Of a DNA stretch of 64,000 nucleotides, positions 36,974 through 50,085 are shown piece after piece; positions within the stretch are counted from its first letter, which is position 1; each line of letters starts with the position of its first letter. A program made the translations under genes and the position numbers. Source of the DNA: Poecilobothrus nobilitatus (taxonomy: Eukaryota > Arthropoda > Insecta > Diptera > Dolichopodidae); assembly GCA_947095535.1 (NCBI GenBank), contig OX352774.1:245917825-245981824 (forward strand). Reading direction: 5' to 3'. The notes under the pieces are model-generated. The model searched no databases, had not been told where the DNA came from, and saw only the letters and a list, made by a program, of their open reading frames with translations.

Positions 36974-37795
36974 CTTTATTTAAAATCACAACAAATTGTT
37001 TAATAAGTACTTATCTTAAACATGTACATATACCATTCATAATAATAATTTCTAATATACGCGGTAATAAAAAAAAACAAAAATTTAAAAGAAATTTTAA
37101 AATTTTTATAATTTTTTAAAGACTTCCTTTTTTTGACCTTCACGAAAAACATGAAGTATTTTAATTTAATTCTTAAACATTTTTCTTGCATTTGGAAAAA
37201 TAAAAAAAAAAACTTCTATACGATTTATTCTCCCTGTTTGCCTTACAAATTTACAATATATTCTTTTCTTAAGAACTTAAATTTCACCACTAGTAGCGCT
37301 GTTAACAATAAAAATGTTTTTTCTTTTTATAATTTTAAATACCAAATGGGTAATCTCAATTTACAATCCAACGGTACTTTTGAAAGTAAAGAGAATAAAA
37401 TATAAAATTCTTGAACTCCTCAAATGTCACTTTCATATGATGTGATGTCGGTTACATTTTAGAATCAAGTAAAAATAAACCCGCCAAATGAAACAATAAA
37501 AAAAGAAAAGAAATCACCATCATAATTATTGTTCTTTCTTTCTTTATTTTTTTGTTTTCATTAAAAGATTTGCGCGGTAAAATATAAATAAATATCAAAA
37601 ATTAGCACTAAAACAGAATAACTATTATTTGTCATAATTAAAAGGTGAATATAAGTATGTAGCTGCTGTGACTTGTAAGTAAATTAAAATATGTACATAT
37701 AGTTTTAAATTTGAATGAAGTGCAAGATGGATAAATACCGATGCTAAATTTTGGAATTTGGATTGCATTGAATTGTTTTGTTATAATGTTGTGAA
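36974..37795. other. AT-rich non-coding DNA
   Basis: No gene supported. The 90-residue frame at 37133-37405 has no domain and typical random AT-rich content. Confidence 0.5.
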
Positions 37796-38100
37796 ATGAA
37801 AACTATATGTAGTATTATGTATGTACATACATACATATGTATACATATGTATAAAAATTTTATGGAAGTGCTAATTTACTTCATTACAAAAGAATGCGGA
37901 TTGTTAATCAATTATTTTGGTAAGTATATACATATGTGTATATGTAATTACTTAGATGTATACATATATATATATGTACAAAACATATGTACATTAATTC
38001 ATTATATAATATGTATGTATAAATGTAGTATGTATGTAGTTATTACTTATGTATATAATTAAATATGTATGTACATACATACCTACATATGTTAAAATTA
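37796..38100. repeat. ATGT/ACAT-rich microsatellite region
   Basis: Many short runs of TATG, TGTA and CATA, including self-complementary blocks such as GTATGTACATAC at about 37819-37830 and 38068-38079. The 88-residue frame here (I/Y/C/M-rich) is produced by the repeat. Confidence 0.7.
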
Positions 38101-38183
38101 ATATTTTAAAAAAGCCTTAATTTTTCAGGAAAGAAAAACTATACTGATCTTATAGTAATATCATATTATAATTTATTTGCTAA

Positions 38184-38300
38184 CGGATTCAATTCTTTAA
38201 TGCAGATTTCTTCAAGCTAATACATATTGTATTGTTCAAAAAGTTTTAATGGCGGGATGCAAGGACTTAAATTCTTCAACATATTAAAATATGTAGGTAA
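38184..38300 (+). repeat. Repeat pair E, copy 2
   Basis: GGATTCAATTCTTTAATGCAGATTTCTTCAA and GTTTTAATGGCGGGATGCAA match the copy at 33776-33870; this copy has a small insertion in the middle. Confidence 0.6.
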
Positions 38301-39845
38301 GTATAATTATTAAACATGTTAGAATTGAATGGCCTCATCTCACAAAATAGTTTTAAATCACCTATAACATACATATGTATGTACATTGTATTTAATATTA
38401 AAATTTTAAAATATACATATTTCCTTGTTTATAAATTCTATTTTATTATAATATGTATAATTATTAAAATAAATAAATGTTCCTCATTATTTTATAAATC
38501 ATAACTTACATTCCTTAAAAATAGAATTTGATCTTAAAAGTCACGTATCAAATTAATTCACAAATATTTTTTATTTATAATTTCCTAAATAATTTATGTA
38601 ATGTTAACACCTTTTAAACAATTGAAATTTTTTATTGTAAATAATAAAAAAAAATAGAATAAAAATGAAATAAGAAATTACTATAGGTGTTATCTATCAA
38701 TTTAACCTTCAAAAAATCATAACCTTTCCAAACATTTTTTTATATATTATGTAAATAAAAAATAAGAGAGTTTCTATACAAATGTTTTGGTAATAAAAAA
38801 CAAAAGGTGGAGGTAAACAGATCGAATGTTGAAGTTATTTCTTTTAATATAATACAGATAAATTTACTTTAATTTGACCGGTCATAAAACTCAAATTGAC
38901 AAAACTTTCTGACCGCTTTTAACTAGAAATGGATCGATAATTTAAAATAAGATCGATGAATTTTGTTTGATTTAAAACTCTTTTGATAAATTGGTTCTGT
39001 AAATTATCATAAGACATAATTCTTCGAATATATAGGTATGAACTTGATTTTGAAATCAGTTAATGTTTCGGTTTCTTAATATAATGACAACCTGACTTGA
39101 AAAATTTTGGGTGTTTACAACTTTAAGGTATATGTACTTATTTTTTCTACTTAGATAATATCCTAATTCAGCTGTTAACTAATCGATTTTAAGGTTGGAG
39201 CACAAAAATTTCACCTACCTAAATAAGTCATACTTTAACTTAGTACTTAGATTTTCTCAAAATATTTGGCAATTCTTTGTACGAAATAACTTTTTCTTAA
39301 AATTTAGAAATGTCTCTATCTTCAAATTACACTTCCCTACCACCCTCTTAATAGTTTTATATGTATGGCAATGGGTATCATTTTTTTTATATTCTAAAAG
39401 AGAACAAATCGTGAGTATTTTAATATTTCTAATCCTTGTATTCCTCTTTTTGTTTCAAGAATAAAAACACAAAAAAACAAATAAAGACAGTAAAAGCACG
39501 CGGATGTGTAATAAAAAAAAATTTTAATTCATATTCAAAACACGGTTATAAAATATTGTTTAAAATGGGGGGAATATTTTTCTAAAATATTCACCCTGTA
39601 TATAAATAAGGGAAAAAAAACTTGATATCCTATATTAATATATTAAAAATTCTAGTTTTATTTCGTTTTTATTTTTTGGGGACAAAATAATAAGAATATA
39701 GAAATTCAGGACCATCTATAAATTTATATTAAAAGAAGGATGCAACTATAAAAGTACATGACCTTATACAACTTTTGAGAAATAAAGAAAAAAAAAAATT
39801 AAAAAACTCTATGTCACAATTATAAAAAACAAAAATAGGAGAAGA
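38301..39845. other. AT-rich non-coding DNA, nothing recognised
   Basis: No gene supported; frames at 38316-38504 and 39195-39464 show no domain. A TTCACCCTGTATAT motif at about 39590-39603 resembles some insect transposon ends, but no partner was found. Confidence 0.5.
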
Positions 39846-40515
39846 GAAAAACCAGGCAGTGTGTACAACTAAGTTTTTAAACTGCGCATATTTTGAAAAA
39901 GACAGTACAAAAAGAATTCTTGAATTAATGACTAGTTTTGTATTAAAATTGTTTGTAATTATTCTTTGGATACATTTTTGTTACGAAAAATGTGCAAAAA
40001 TAAGATATACTCTTCAATTTTAAGCAAGCCCTATATAATGCCCACAGATGGCTAAAATAAGGAAATTACTAATTTTTCAACTCTAAAAGCTTTTAATTGG
40101 GGTAAGGAAGGTAGTGATTGCAAATTTTTTTTCTAAAGCAATTTCATTCATTCTTAATCTTAATGAATCTTACCTTCTACCTTGCTCTCAAAATATCCAA
40201 ATCCATTAAAATTCAAAAATTTTTAAAAAATATAGATTTCACATAACGGTAAATTTAAATGTTGTGTTCTCTACATTATACTCTTTTAAAACTCAAAAAC
40301 TGTTTTTGTCTCAATTTATAAAGCATAAAGAAATTTCGTATTATTTGGCGGGGTGTAACTTCGAAACGAATGAGGCACCATAAACATTTTATTTACATTT
40401 ATTTATACATTTGTTACATTTTTGATAAGATTTATGAAAGATGATGAATGACGGACGGATGAACCAAATAAAACTAATAATTTAATATTTCCAAAAATAA
40501 CTTAAAAATATATGC
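39846..40515 (+). mobile_element. Family A repeat copy, degraded
   Basis: Begins AAAAACCAGGCAGTGTGTAC and CTGCGCATATTTTGAAAAAG. Carries CACATAACGGTAAATTTAAAT at about 40232-40252, then GACGGACGGATGAACC at about 40450-40465, and ends near ATTTCCAAAAATAACTTAAAAA. Order and spacing follow the copy at 59285. Confidence 0.7.
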
Positions 40516-42636
40516 TTAAAATCAGAAATTAATAAGTATGAAAAAAATAGGATTTTTTCTTAAATTCTTTCGACCCTAAAAATTTTTTTTTTATAATATT
40601 ATAAAAAATTTTAAAACTATTATCCAAATTGTAGGATCATGTTTCCCCAGATATCGTAAATAGATTATAATAAATGCTAATTTAAACAAAATCCTTTTAA
40701 AATTCAAATTATTTAAATTTTGTAGGAATACAAGAAAGAAAAATTAAATAAAATATGTTTCAAAAATCAAAAAATATATATTTAAATATACATTTTAAAG
40801 CAATAAATGATGACGTCATAACGAAATCTAACGAAATGTCTAAAAACTATAACAAATAGTTTTAGTCAAGTAATATTTGTAAAAAATATACTTTTTTGTT
40901 TTCACGAGTCAAACAATTATGATTTAAAGTATGATTGCAGTTGAATAAAGCTTCCTAATTAGAAAATTTTTCAGGTCTTAATTGCCAAATTTTTTTGTAA
41001 ATGTAAAAGTTTTTTTTTTTTTTTTTAATTTTAAATTAATTACTAATTATTCATTCAATGGTGGGGCTGATAAGATAATATCTGTAACCCAGGGGTACAT
41101 GTTGGAATAAGAGGGAAGTTATGATCCGAAAATATGAGATATTATGTACAGTAGATAAAGAGCTGTGTAATTAAGAATATGTTATTATTATTTCAGTTTA
41201 TCTCAACAAATTCGTAATAATAAAAAGGTTTTCATTAATTTGAAGTAACGGTTGACAAATGTTAGCTGAATTAGATACAAAACCACATAAAAATATTTTC
41301 ACTTTTACCATGGTTTCGAATCCGTGTTATCGAAATAAAAGACCGATAACTTTGTTCACTGTCTCAACCATTTTTATGTCAATTAATTTGGTATCGTGTT
41401 CCGAATTCTTTAGAGCTCCAATAATAAATTATGTTAGATTTATCACTTGTAAAAATTTAATTACTTACTAAATAAAAATATAAAAAAAAAAGAAAATCTT
41501 GAACACATTTTCAACACAACAATAAGATTATTCCGAAAAAAAAAACAAATATTATAAACGTTAAACTTTTATAATAATAAATAAATTTTAAACTAATTTA
41601 TAAAAACTGGGTCATCATTATTTTCTTCGAAAAATTTATACAAAGCAAAAATTTTTTAAAAATTTAAAGGACAAAAAAAAATGTTTTTTTCTTTTTTTTT
41701 TTTTTTGTTCGTTTCCAAAAAATTACGTGCTTTACCCATATTTAATCCTAAAAATTTGTTCAAATTTTTCAAAATATTTACTTATGGTTTTCTATTTTTT
41801 CTTTTTCTTTTCCAATTTTTTTCCTTCTTTTTGTATTTAATCAAAAAAAAAAAAATAAAACAATATCCTGATCATAAATCATTTTTTTTTTTGTTTTGTT
41901 TCTGGTGTCAAAATTTTCAAACCTTCACTTTAATGCTATCTTTCTTATTGCATATCCCAGAAAAACAAAAAAAAAAAAAACGAAATCCGTGTATAGACAA
42001 GGTAAACGTTCAATGCCATTTTTTCCTTAATATTTTTTATTTTATTTTGTTCCTTTAAATCCTAACAAAATTTTTTTTATAAAAAATTTTTGCAAATAAT
42101 TTCTTATAACTTTAAAAATATTTAATTTAAAAATTTTCTTACAAAAAAAAATAAAACAAAAATATTAAGAACCTTAAAAACTTCTTATAATCTTTAATAC
42201 CTTCCTGGTTTTATTCAATTCAAAATTTATGATACTTAAGGGCTCATATTTGGTATACATATTGTATATAAATGGATATATTGTATATGAATAACTACCG
42301 CAAATCCAATATCTAAGATAATATTAATATTATAAGAATAAAAAACATAATAATATGTGTGTATATGAATATGTAAGGAAGTAATTTTACTTTTATTATT
42401 ACTAATATAATATACATTTTAATATGAGGTCCTTGTTAGAATAATACTCATTTCTCATCTTGATGATATATATTATATTTATTTACATCTGTGGAAATAA
42501 AATAAAAATCGATTTGAAATTTATTTTCCGTAATATGTAAAAATATGATCAGGGCTAATTTAGACTGCGATTTAACGCGTAGAGCTATATACAATATATA
42601 TATCGATAGCGAAGCTGTAACATACATCAAATCACA
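40516..42636. other. AT-rich non-coding DNA, nothing recognised
   Basis: No gene supported. The longest reading frame of the window (41681-42058, 125 codons) is almost only F, K, L, I and N on T/A tracts and is treated as spurious. The 70-residue frame at 41259-41471 has a more mixed composition but no recognisable family. Confidence 0.5.
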
Positions 42637-42845
42637 GAGCCTTAGATGGGCCGATCACATACAGTGTATGCCAAATTCTCACATTCCAAATAAGTACTGA
42701 ACGGGAAGACCAGTAGGAAAGCTGAGAAATAGATGAATTGATGCAGACGAACTAAAATTGTTGCTCAAGATCGAGTGAATTGAATGAGGACGATTAAGGA
42801 GCAGACAGCAGATTGTAGCGACATAGAAGAAAAAGAAGAAGAATG
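42637..42845 (+). pseudogene. 3' end of a decayed non-LTR retrotransposon
   Basis: Forward translation gives SLRWADHIQCMPNSHIPNKY, a stop, TGRPVGKLRNR, a stop and IDADELKLLLK. This follows the pattern at the C-terminus of many insect LINE reverse transcriptases (LRW.GH..RMP..R.P.K, GRP.GKR..GRP..RW.D...DL). It finishes in a GAAGAAAAAGAAGAAGAA simple tail (about 42826-42843), as is common for LINE 3' ends. In-frame stops make it a pseudogene. The upstream polymerase domain was not found, so the copy is probably 5'-truncated. Confidence 0.7.
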
Positions 42846-44514
42846 TTGGTATTGATTTTAAAGATAAGAATGAATTAATGTTTAAATTAATACACTGCTA
42901 GCCTACTGTTTTAAGTTTTTGGGTTTTTATGACAGTACACTTTTAAAGATTATTGACGGAGAATTGAGATTTAAGATTCGCTTTAAATTATCTTAATTTT
43001 TTGTAATGATCGGCTGCTAATTTAAAATCTTTTATAGAAAAGATGAAACAGCAATTCTTTCCTAATAATATTAATCTGATATATTATAATTTTAAAATAA
43101 TAACATAGCCTTGTAATATTTTTGATGTTATTTTAGAAATTTATTAATACCATAGTAAATAAATAACGTTCTTTTTCACTCTTAATAATTCACTCTTAAA
43201 TAATTCAAATTAAAATCAATTCTAATTATCTGGTCACAACTGTATATATAAAGATACTAAGGAGAATATAAGATGTAAATTATTGAATAAGATTTCATTT
43301 TATTTTATTTTTTTACTTTCTTTCTTTCCTTTTTTTGGCCCAAAAAAAAAAAAAGACATAGAAATACATTATTTTATAATAATAATAATAAGAGCATAAA
43401 AAAAAAAATCACTATAATGAAAATAAATAAAAATAAAAGGATTTTATAATATATTTTACAATTTCTAAGCAAATGCAATTCTTAAGCTCTTAAATCCTTG
43501 AATTTTATGCTGCACTACACCTACTTACAAAATAATAATCTCATACTTTATTGTCTGGGATCGTAAATTTTAGTTTTTTTTATTTTTTGTTTTTTTTAGT
43601 TTTTTTTACTATCCTTTTTTTTTCTATTACTAAATTTTTTACATTCAATGCCACATTGAAGATTTTATTATTTGGCTCAACACCTTAAATCTTTTCATTC
43701 ACTTTTAAATTATTTTTTTTTTTCATATACATACACACTCGTAAACAAATACGAACTATTACAAATAAAAATTTTTTATTCTTTAAAGTTTAAAATTTAA
43801 ACAAGATAAAAGGGTATTAAGGAAAAAAAAGAAAAGAAAGAGTTCTCATATATTAATACATTAAAATCAATTAAAGTCTAAATCTTAAAATATATTTCAC
43901 ATATTCTTAAAAGATCCAATAATTTTGTAAAGGGATTTATTTTAAAAGATTTATTTTCTTTACAGGATTATTTACAAATAAAAGAAAGTCCTTTAATTTA
44001 TAACAGAAGGAATTGATTAAATTTTATTTGTATATAATTAAAATTTTTATTAAAATGTAATGAAATGCAAATATTTACAAAAACAAACAAAATAAAATTT
44101 TTATAAATTTAAATAGTATGTATTTTAAAATTAAAATTTATTAAAAAATTAAAACCTATTACAAATCTAATTGATTTATTAAAAATAGAAATTAGTTTTT
44201 CAAAAAAATATATTTTTTTTTCAGTTACTATATATAACTATTTATAACAGTTACTATACCTAGTAATACTTATACTTAAGAACATTAATTATTATACTCA
44301 AATTTTTCATTTTAGTTGCTTATTGTTAGGTTGATAAGCCAGTCTATGCATCCGGAACATATTGGATGGTAAATGGGAATATGAAGCATAATTGATAACA
44401 GAAATACAAATATATGGGAAATATACTTTTATTAATTGAAAACGGATCTCAATTAATTCGTCTTCAATTACTGAATAAGACAACACTAAGCCTTATCATA
44501 TGTACAATTGATTT
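42846..44514. other. AT-rich non-coding DNA, nothing recognised
   Basis: No gene or repeat family member; a short AAT repeat is near 43375-43391. Confidence 0.55.
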
Positions 44515-44600
44515 AATTGTAACCGATAGACTTATATTTGATTTTAAATATTTACTTATATGAGACTTATAATTGTAACCCATAGACTTATATTTGATTA
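44515..44600. repeat. 56-bp-period direct duplication
   Basis: AATTGTAACCGATAGACTTATATTTGATT at 44515-44543 recurs with one mismatch at 44571-44599. Confidence 0.85.
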
Positions 44601-45494
44601 TGTTTTGTTATAATTTTATATTTGAATTACAAAGCATAATTAAAATATCTGTTTTTTTTATAAAAATATTTCTTTGTTAAATTTAGGATAATTAATTATC
44701 TGTGAGTTACAAGATATAAGTTAAAATTATTATTTTAAATTTAATATTTATATTTTGTTATATTATTGATATATTTTTTATTCTTTATCATTAATTTAAA
44801 CGTAATATCACATGGTAGTTCAATCGAAACCCCAAATTATTGGTTGATATTTTGCCATCTAGAATTAATTTTAAAAATATACAATAAATGTTCCCTTCTT
44901 ATTCAAATAATGTCTGCTATATATTTAATGTTATAAAGAAAGCATTATCCTTTTGCTTTTGAACTTTTTTTCTACTTTCGGATGTCAATACGTCTTGATA
45001 TAACTCTGTTTAATATTATTACATACTTACAAATCTTCGCTTGCAACTGATTGATCAAATTGGACATATACATATATATATTACTTAGTATAAGTATAGT
45101 TCCTCTTGTCGTGCAATCATGATATTGCTGAATTTAACCCTTTTAGCTTACAAGTGTTAGCGTTCTCGCATATTATCTAATAGACATAGTTGTTATTTAT
45201 CAATCACTACTCAATATCCTAAGTAACATTAAGTCGAATATTCTAAAACCCTGCATTTTAAATTTACATATTTTTAAGTTATTCAATCATCCTTTCTAAT
45301 ACGTCCTGTCAAATAAAACATACTCTTCTGTTGAAATGATATTCTCCTTTTTTTTTATCATTTACATGGCCTTCCAATAAATTGTTTCATTCCTATGATG
45401 CCTCCGTTTTTTGGCGTTGGTGTCGAAATCGATAAATAAAAATTCAAAGCCAAAATCCACAAGTTCAAAAAATTTATTCTGGAAAATGCAAAAA
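44601..45494. other. AT-rich non-coding DNA
   Basis: No gene recognised. The 62-residue reverse frame at 45362-45550 has no domain and runs into repeat F. Confidence 0.5.
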
Positions 45495-45693
45495 ACTCTG
45501 ATTTTGTAACAAACTCTAAAGTTCTTGCCCATTATTTTTATTGCATACATATTTCAACATCAGAAAATATAAAATAGTGAGGACTGCCGCCCCTTAGCGC
45601 CCCCTAACAACTCTTGATTTTCTAACCAACTCTAAAGCCTTTCCTTATTATTTTTACATACATATTTCAACAACTAAGTATTTAAAATAATTG
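45495..45693 (+). repeat. Repeat F, tandem pair with 115-bp period
   Basis: ACTCTGATTTTGTAACAAACTCTAAAG (45495) and ACTCTTGATTTTCTAACCAACTCTAAAG (45610) begin two related units that also share ATTATTTTTA, ACATACATATTTCAACA and the end AATA.TTGTG. The same core, GATTTTGTAACCAACTCTAAAG, is found at 56263-56284, and a weaker version at about 46752. Between the units is a C-rich stretch (CCGCCCCTTAGCGCCCCC) unusual for this window. Confidence 0.65.
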
Positions 45694-46515
45694 TGGATTT
45701 TTTTTGTGAATTTTCTTTTTATAGATTTTTTTTTGTGCTAGTAAAAATCATTATGGATTTTTTTTTAGTTGATTTTTGCCCCTACCTTTTCTTTTGTTTT
45801 CTGAAACAATTTATCTGTTTAATAAATAAAGATACAGGTTGTCTTACATCTAACTCTGTTATCCATCTTTTTAAAATATCTACAATTATTTCCAATAAAA
45901 TTTGGGTATCATAAAATAAATTTCAATTCATGTAATAAATAGTATTTTATTTTCTAAAAAACTACTTTATCTTAATAAATTAATGGCTGTACCTATATAC
46001 ATATAACAAAAAAAATTCTTTATAATTTTAAAAATAAAATTAAAATGTTTAAAAATAAAATTAAAATCTTAAAAAAATATTTTAATACTACCTGCATACA
46101 TTTTTATTTAATAAATCAACAATTTTTTATTTTAAAAAAAATATAATAAAAAATAACTCTTCACACGGGTTATTAAAAATTCAAATCTAAAATCAAAAAC
46201 AAAAACTTAAATCTGTTGAGAAATAAAACAATTGAAAAATGGTTAATTAAAATAATAAAATTATAATAAAAAAATAAAATAAAAACTAATCAAATATTAT
46301 TAAATTTTAAAGTTATAATAATTAAAAACAATAAAAAAAAAAACGATTAAATTTAATTTTGTTTAAATCAAAAAATTACTTGCTGCTGTGATTCTTAAAA
46401 ATTGATTGATTGGATACATCTTCACTTGAGTATTTTCATCTTCTTCGTTTGTACCTTGTTTTTTCTCTAAAAATCAAATAATATGATCTTCTATTATAAT
46501 TTATCACCTTTCAAC
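45694..46515. other. AT-rich non-coding DNA, nothing recognised
   Basis: The frame at 45693-45914 is F/I-rich without domains. Dense A/T tracts at 45970-46360. Confidence 0.5.
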
Positions 46516-47182
46516 ATTTTAAAAGGTACTGTGACAGAACACCAGCGGAGCTAAGGCCTACGGGTCTTAATTCGACTAAATTCTGGGCTTAAGTTCTTTT
46601 CGAAAAAGCAAACTAAATAACACAAAAAGTTACTGTCATGAGTCTGTATTTAATTTAATTGCATTTTATTTTACTGTACCCAGTTATCTTTCCTATTTTA
46701 GAATCTCGCATATTCATAATATATATAAATATTCCAGAAAAGCCGGTAATCCTAATTTTGTAACCAATTAAAAAATTCCCCTCAATTTAAATGTATTGGC
46801 CTACATTCCAATGAGAAGTAAAACCTTTTCGAAATAGGGCTTATTTCTAATTGAAATGTTAAATAAAATTTTAAAGGCTTTATAGCACCCCAGCTAATTA
46901 ATTGTTTTTAAAAATTGTTTTTAACTAATTGTCTTAGTTCGAAATAGTTATCAAAATTGGTTTTCAATTATTTTAGAGAAGAAAAAATATGATAAATTAT
47001 ACATACCAATTAGACTAAAATAGAGTTAGAGTGCATTTGCTCTATACAATATACATATATATTCGATTACTCTCTTCTTTTAATATAAAAAATAAATATA
47101 GTGGGTCTTAATTCCAATTTGAAAGAATTAAAGTCCCCGTGTTTTATTTCTGTGGGCGTTCTGTCATGACACTATTTTAAAA
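46516..47182. mobile_element. ~650-bp TIR element with 9-bp target duplication
   Basis: ATTTTAAAA occurs at 46516-46524 and 47174-47182, flanking an element at 46525-47173. Its ends are diverged inverted repeats: TGACAGAACACC and ACGGGTCTTAATTC on the left, and GTCCCCGTG and GGCGTTCTGTCA on the right, pairing over about 50 bp. The interior (about 46696-46790) carries a repeat F core shared with the 45.5 and 56.2 kb loci. No transposase. A 9-bp duplication fits several DNA transposon groups (for example Mutator-like), but the AT-rich duplication could arise by chance. Confidence 0.5.
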
Positions 47183-49458
47183 TTTGAAATCTAAGGGCCT
47201 AATTTGATTTAGAAAATCTGAATCTAAGGGACATATAAATATTATAATAAAATTACAGAAACCTCTTTTTTTTCATAATATCTTCTGTCATATCTGTTTC
47301 AATACCTGTATTTTAAACTGTCATCTATAATAAATTTTACGTTTTTTTTTTGACATGTTATTAATAAGTTCTGATAATTGTTTTTTTTTTCTCCATTTTA
47401 ATAAAACCTCAAATTTTAACTTCCTTCTTTTTATACTATCATGAATCATGATACATGATACTTCTGTATTGAATAGTGTAGATTTATTGAAGGTTTCTAA
47501 CCTTTGTTATATACCTGAATTTAAACATTATACATTGAAATCAGCTTTAATTTAATATCCTAAGACCCTTTTTTTTTTTTATTCATATACTTTAAAACAA
47601 AAAAAAAAATAAAATTATAGTGGGCCAGATGTCATTCATATAATTCAATTTAACATCTTTACATGTCATCTTTATATCACGACTTTTTAGTTTTCGTTCA
47701 TTTTTATTAATTTATTTCAATAAAATTCGATCTCTGATATAATCAAATTTTAAAAGTGTTTTACTTATATTTCAACATTCTTTCTCTCTATCGCTCGTTC
47801 TTTTGCTTCCTATTTCAGAGATCACTTCAGGGTTTCGTGAGACATATGTATACTGAAAGAAATAAACTCTACTATAGTTAGAAATTTGATTCCTGAATCC
47901 GTATTTTGTTGGAAAATTTGAAGAAAAGATCCACTATAAAAAAAAAAAAGAAAAACCAAAACAGAAACCCTTTGTTTTTAATTAAATATAGTTGTGACAT
48001 GCTGTGGGACATTTTACGAGTATTGATGCACCTTTTATTTACTTACGCGATATTATTCAAAGTTTTTATTTTTTTTCTATAGTGGCGGTATAAAAACCTT
48101 TTTTTTAACTGAAAAATAAAACAAATAAAAAGAATGATAGATAATATTGTTAGAATGTCAAAATAGTAATTATTGTTATAATAATGTTTTGTGTTATGAT
48201 TATAAATTTGAATTTTAAAGATGCATGTATAGATTATTTATCTTTTATATAATATGTATAGATACATTATCATGTGGGTTGTTGTACTCGTATGTAGTTA
48301 ATAAAAATTTTTTTTACATATCAAAATACATATCAAATTATCGTGTCTCTCTAAAAATGGTTTTCCTTTTTTTTTTTTTTCTTCTGAAATATTTTTATCT
48401 TGAATAATATTGATAAAGGCTTGTCTCTTTGATCTTAAGATTACGATTAAGAGTTTAAATAAAAACTAAATTTACAGCCTACAAGGATTTGTTTTTTTTT
48501 TTTTGTTTTATTTTTTATCTAATTTGCATAAAGGTATAAAAGACAGAATTCAGTAATGAACACTGAACTGAAATGCTAGAATCTTATATAGGTAATATAA
48601 ATAATTTCAGAATGAAGTCAAGTCAAAACACATGCTGTTAATTGAATATGAAAATTTTAATGTTTACTTTTGAAATAAAATGAATTAATTTTTATATTTA
48701 TATATTATGTACTTACTAACAAGTAAATATATATAATATAGTTTTATGGCTTTTGTATAATTTTTGTATAATTATTAATTTAATTGTCAATGTTACCTGT
48801 AGTGATGTTTTATATAATGTTTGTCGGCACAATTAAGTTGTTCTAAAAAAAACAAAAATGTATATTTTGACTTTGCCGACACATAACTATTTCCTACAAT
48901 GAGTTCATTAACATGTGGTGCCATAATTTTAAAGAATGTTTTTTTTTTACTATAATTATATGCTTTTTTTTTTTTTTTTTTTTAATAGAAACCAGAATTT
49001 TATTCTTGCTTATTTTTTAATTCAATAATTTCGTAAATATTGTGTTGATGAAAGAACTGGAATGATTAATTTTTAAGAAATCTAATAAATCTCCTGTCAT
49101 ATTCTACTGCCATAGAATACTGGCAGCTTAAGGGGCAATGAAATGAAAATTCGAATAAAAAATAACGATACATATGGAGATTCTGCACAAGAAGAAGAAG
49201 AGACTCAGAGTGGACATACTCTGAGCAAAATATATGCACTTAAGGAAATATTGCTTTACCGAAGTAGAATTGACAGCAATTAAACCCTTTACAGATCTTT
49301 TGTTTTTTAGTAGAGGCGCTAGGGCTGATAACAGTATTATAAGTTAAGGTAAAATGTACAACAGATAGTAATAGGGGGAGTACAATAGATCTACATTAAA
49401 AGATGACGGTATTATTTATACGGCTTAAATATTAATAATCTAATAATAAAAATAACTT
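47183..49458. other. AT-rich non-coding DNA, nothing firmly recognised
   Basis: No gene supported. About 49085-49380 is less AT-rich and has a GAAGAAGAAGAG tract at 49192-49203, possibly retrotransposon debris, but no protein match was made. A 20-base T run lies at about 48964-48983. Confidence 0.5.
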
Positions 49459-49617
49459 TTTAAAACATTTTTGGAAAAAATTCCTTATTAGTTTTATTCT
49501 GTTTTTGTCATTTAAAAAAATTTTCATACAGTTTACGATGAAGTAATGAAATTTCAACCATGGATAGTTTTCAATAAAATATTAATTTTGTAGAAAAACT
49601 AATATACAACATTTTCA

Positions 49618-49637
49618 ATACGTATACGTATACGTAT
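49618..49637. repeat. Perfect 20-bp palindrome of ATACGT repeats
   Basis: Three ATACGT units plus AT form an exact self-complementary 20-mer inside a family A copy; other copies lack it, so it looks like a local expansion. Confidence 0.85.
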
Positions 49638-49705
49638 CTTCGGAACATTTTTAGTTGGAACCTGGAAATATTAAAAGGGAGGATGTCTTTGTGAATAAAT
49701 ATGAA

Positions 49706-49750
49706 TTAGGTCTAGGATACATAGGTCTAGGATATTAGGTCTATAATATA
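49706..49750. repeat. Short tandem repeat, TAGGTCTAGGATA
   Basis: TAGGTCTA occurs three times within about 45 bp (near 49707, 49722 and 49735), with related flanks. It lies inside the family A copy. Confidence 0.65.
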
Positions 49751-50085
49751 GAATTACGAATCTCTGTAAAAATTTGTGTAATTCCCTCTTTTACTAAAAG
49801 TTAAAAATTAAAAGTTCGCTATTTTTCGATACCTGTGAAAATATTTTCAAAGTAGGGCAAAACAAATTAAAGCTTCAACATTATATTTTTTACATGGCTC
49901 TTATTTTAAATAAATGACTAATTCTTAAATGCTTTCTTTAAAATTGAAGAAATGTCATTTAATTTTTCACAAATTTTCATCTGATAATATTTCATGAGAT
50001 AATAGGACTTAGTTGGCATTTTGTCAATGTAACAAAAGTTAAAAATCTGGTAACCGATTAGAAATGTCTTGAATTGCTAATATAT

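Larger units (their letters stand above)
49459..50085 (-). mobile_element. Family A repeat copy, degraded
   Basis: Reverse orientation. ACATTTTTGGAAAAAATTCC and TTATTCTGTTTTTGTC stand for the end and the GACGGAC tract. AACCATGGATAG...ATTAATTTTGTAGAAAAAC matches the AACCATGGGTAG...ATTAATTTTGTGGAACAAC block of the copy at 59.9 kb. AAAAATTAAAAGTTCGCTATTTTT is the usual interior block. The right end is unclear. Confidence 0.55.

Noticed and set aside
37796..38062. 88-codon frame
   Set aside because: Generated by an ATGT/ACAT microsatellite.
41681..42058. Longest reading frame (125 codons)
   Set aside because: Nearly all F, K, L, I and N encoded by T and A tracts; no domain, so a composition artefact.
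48822..48881. TGTCGGCA...TGCCGACA inverted pair
   Set aside because: Only 8 bp with a 44-base loop and little further pairing; could be chance.
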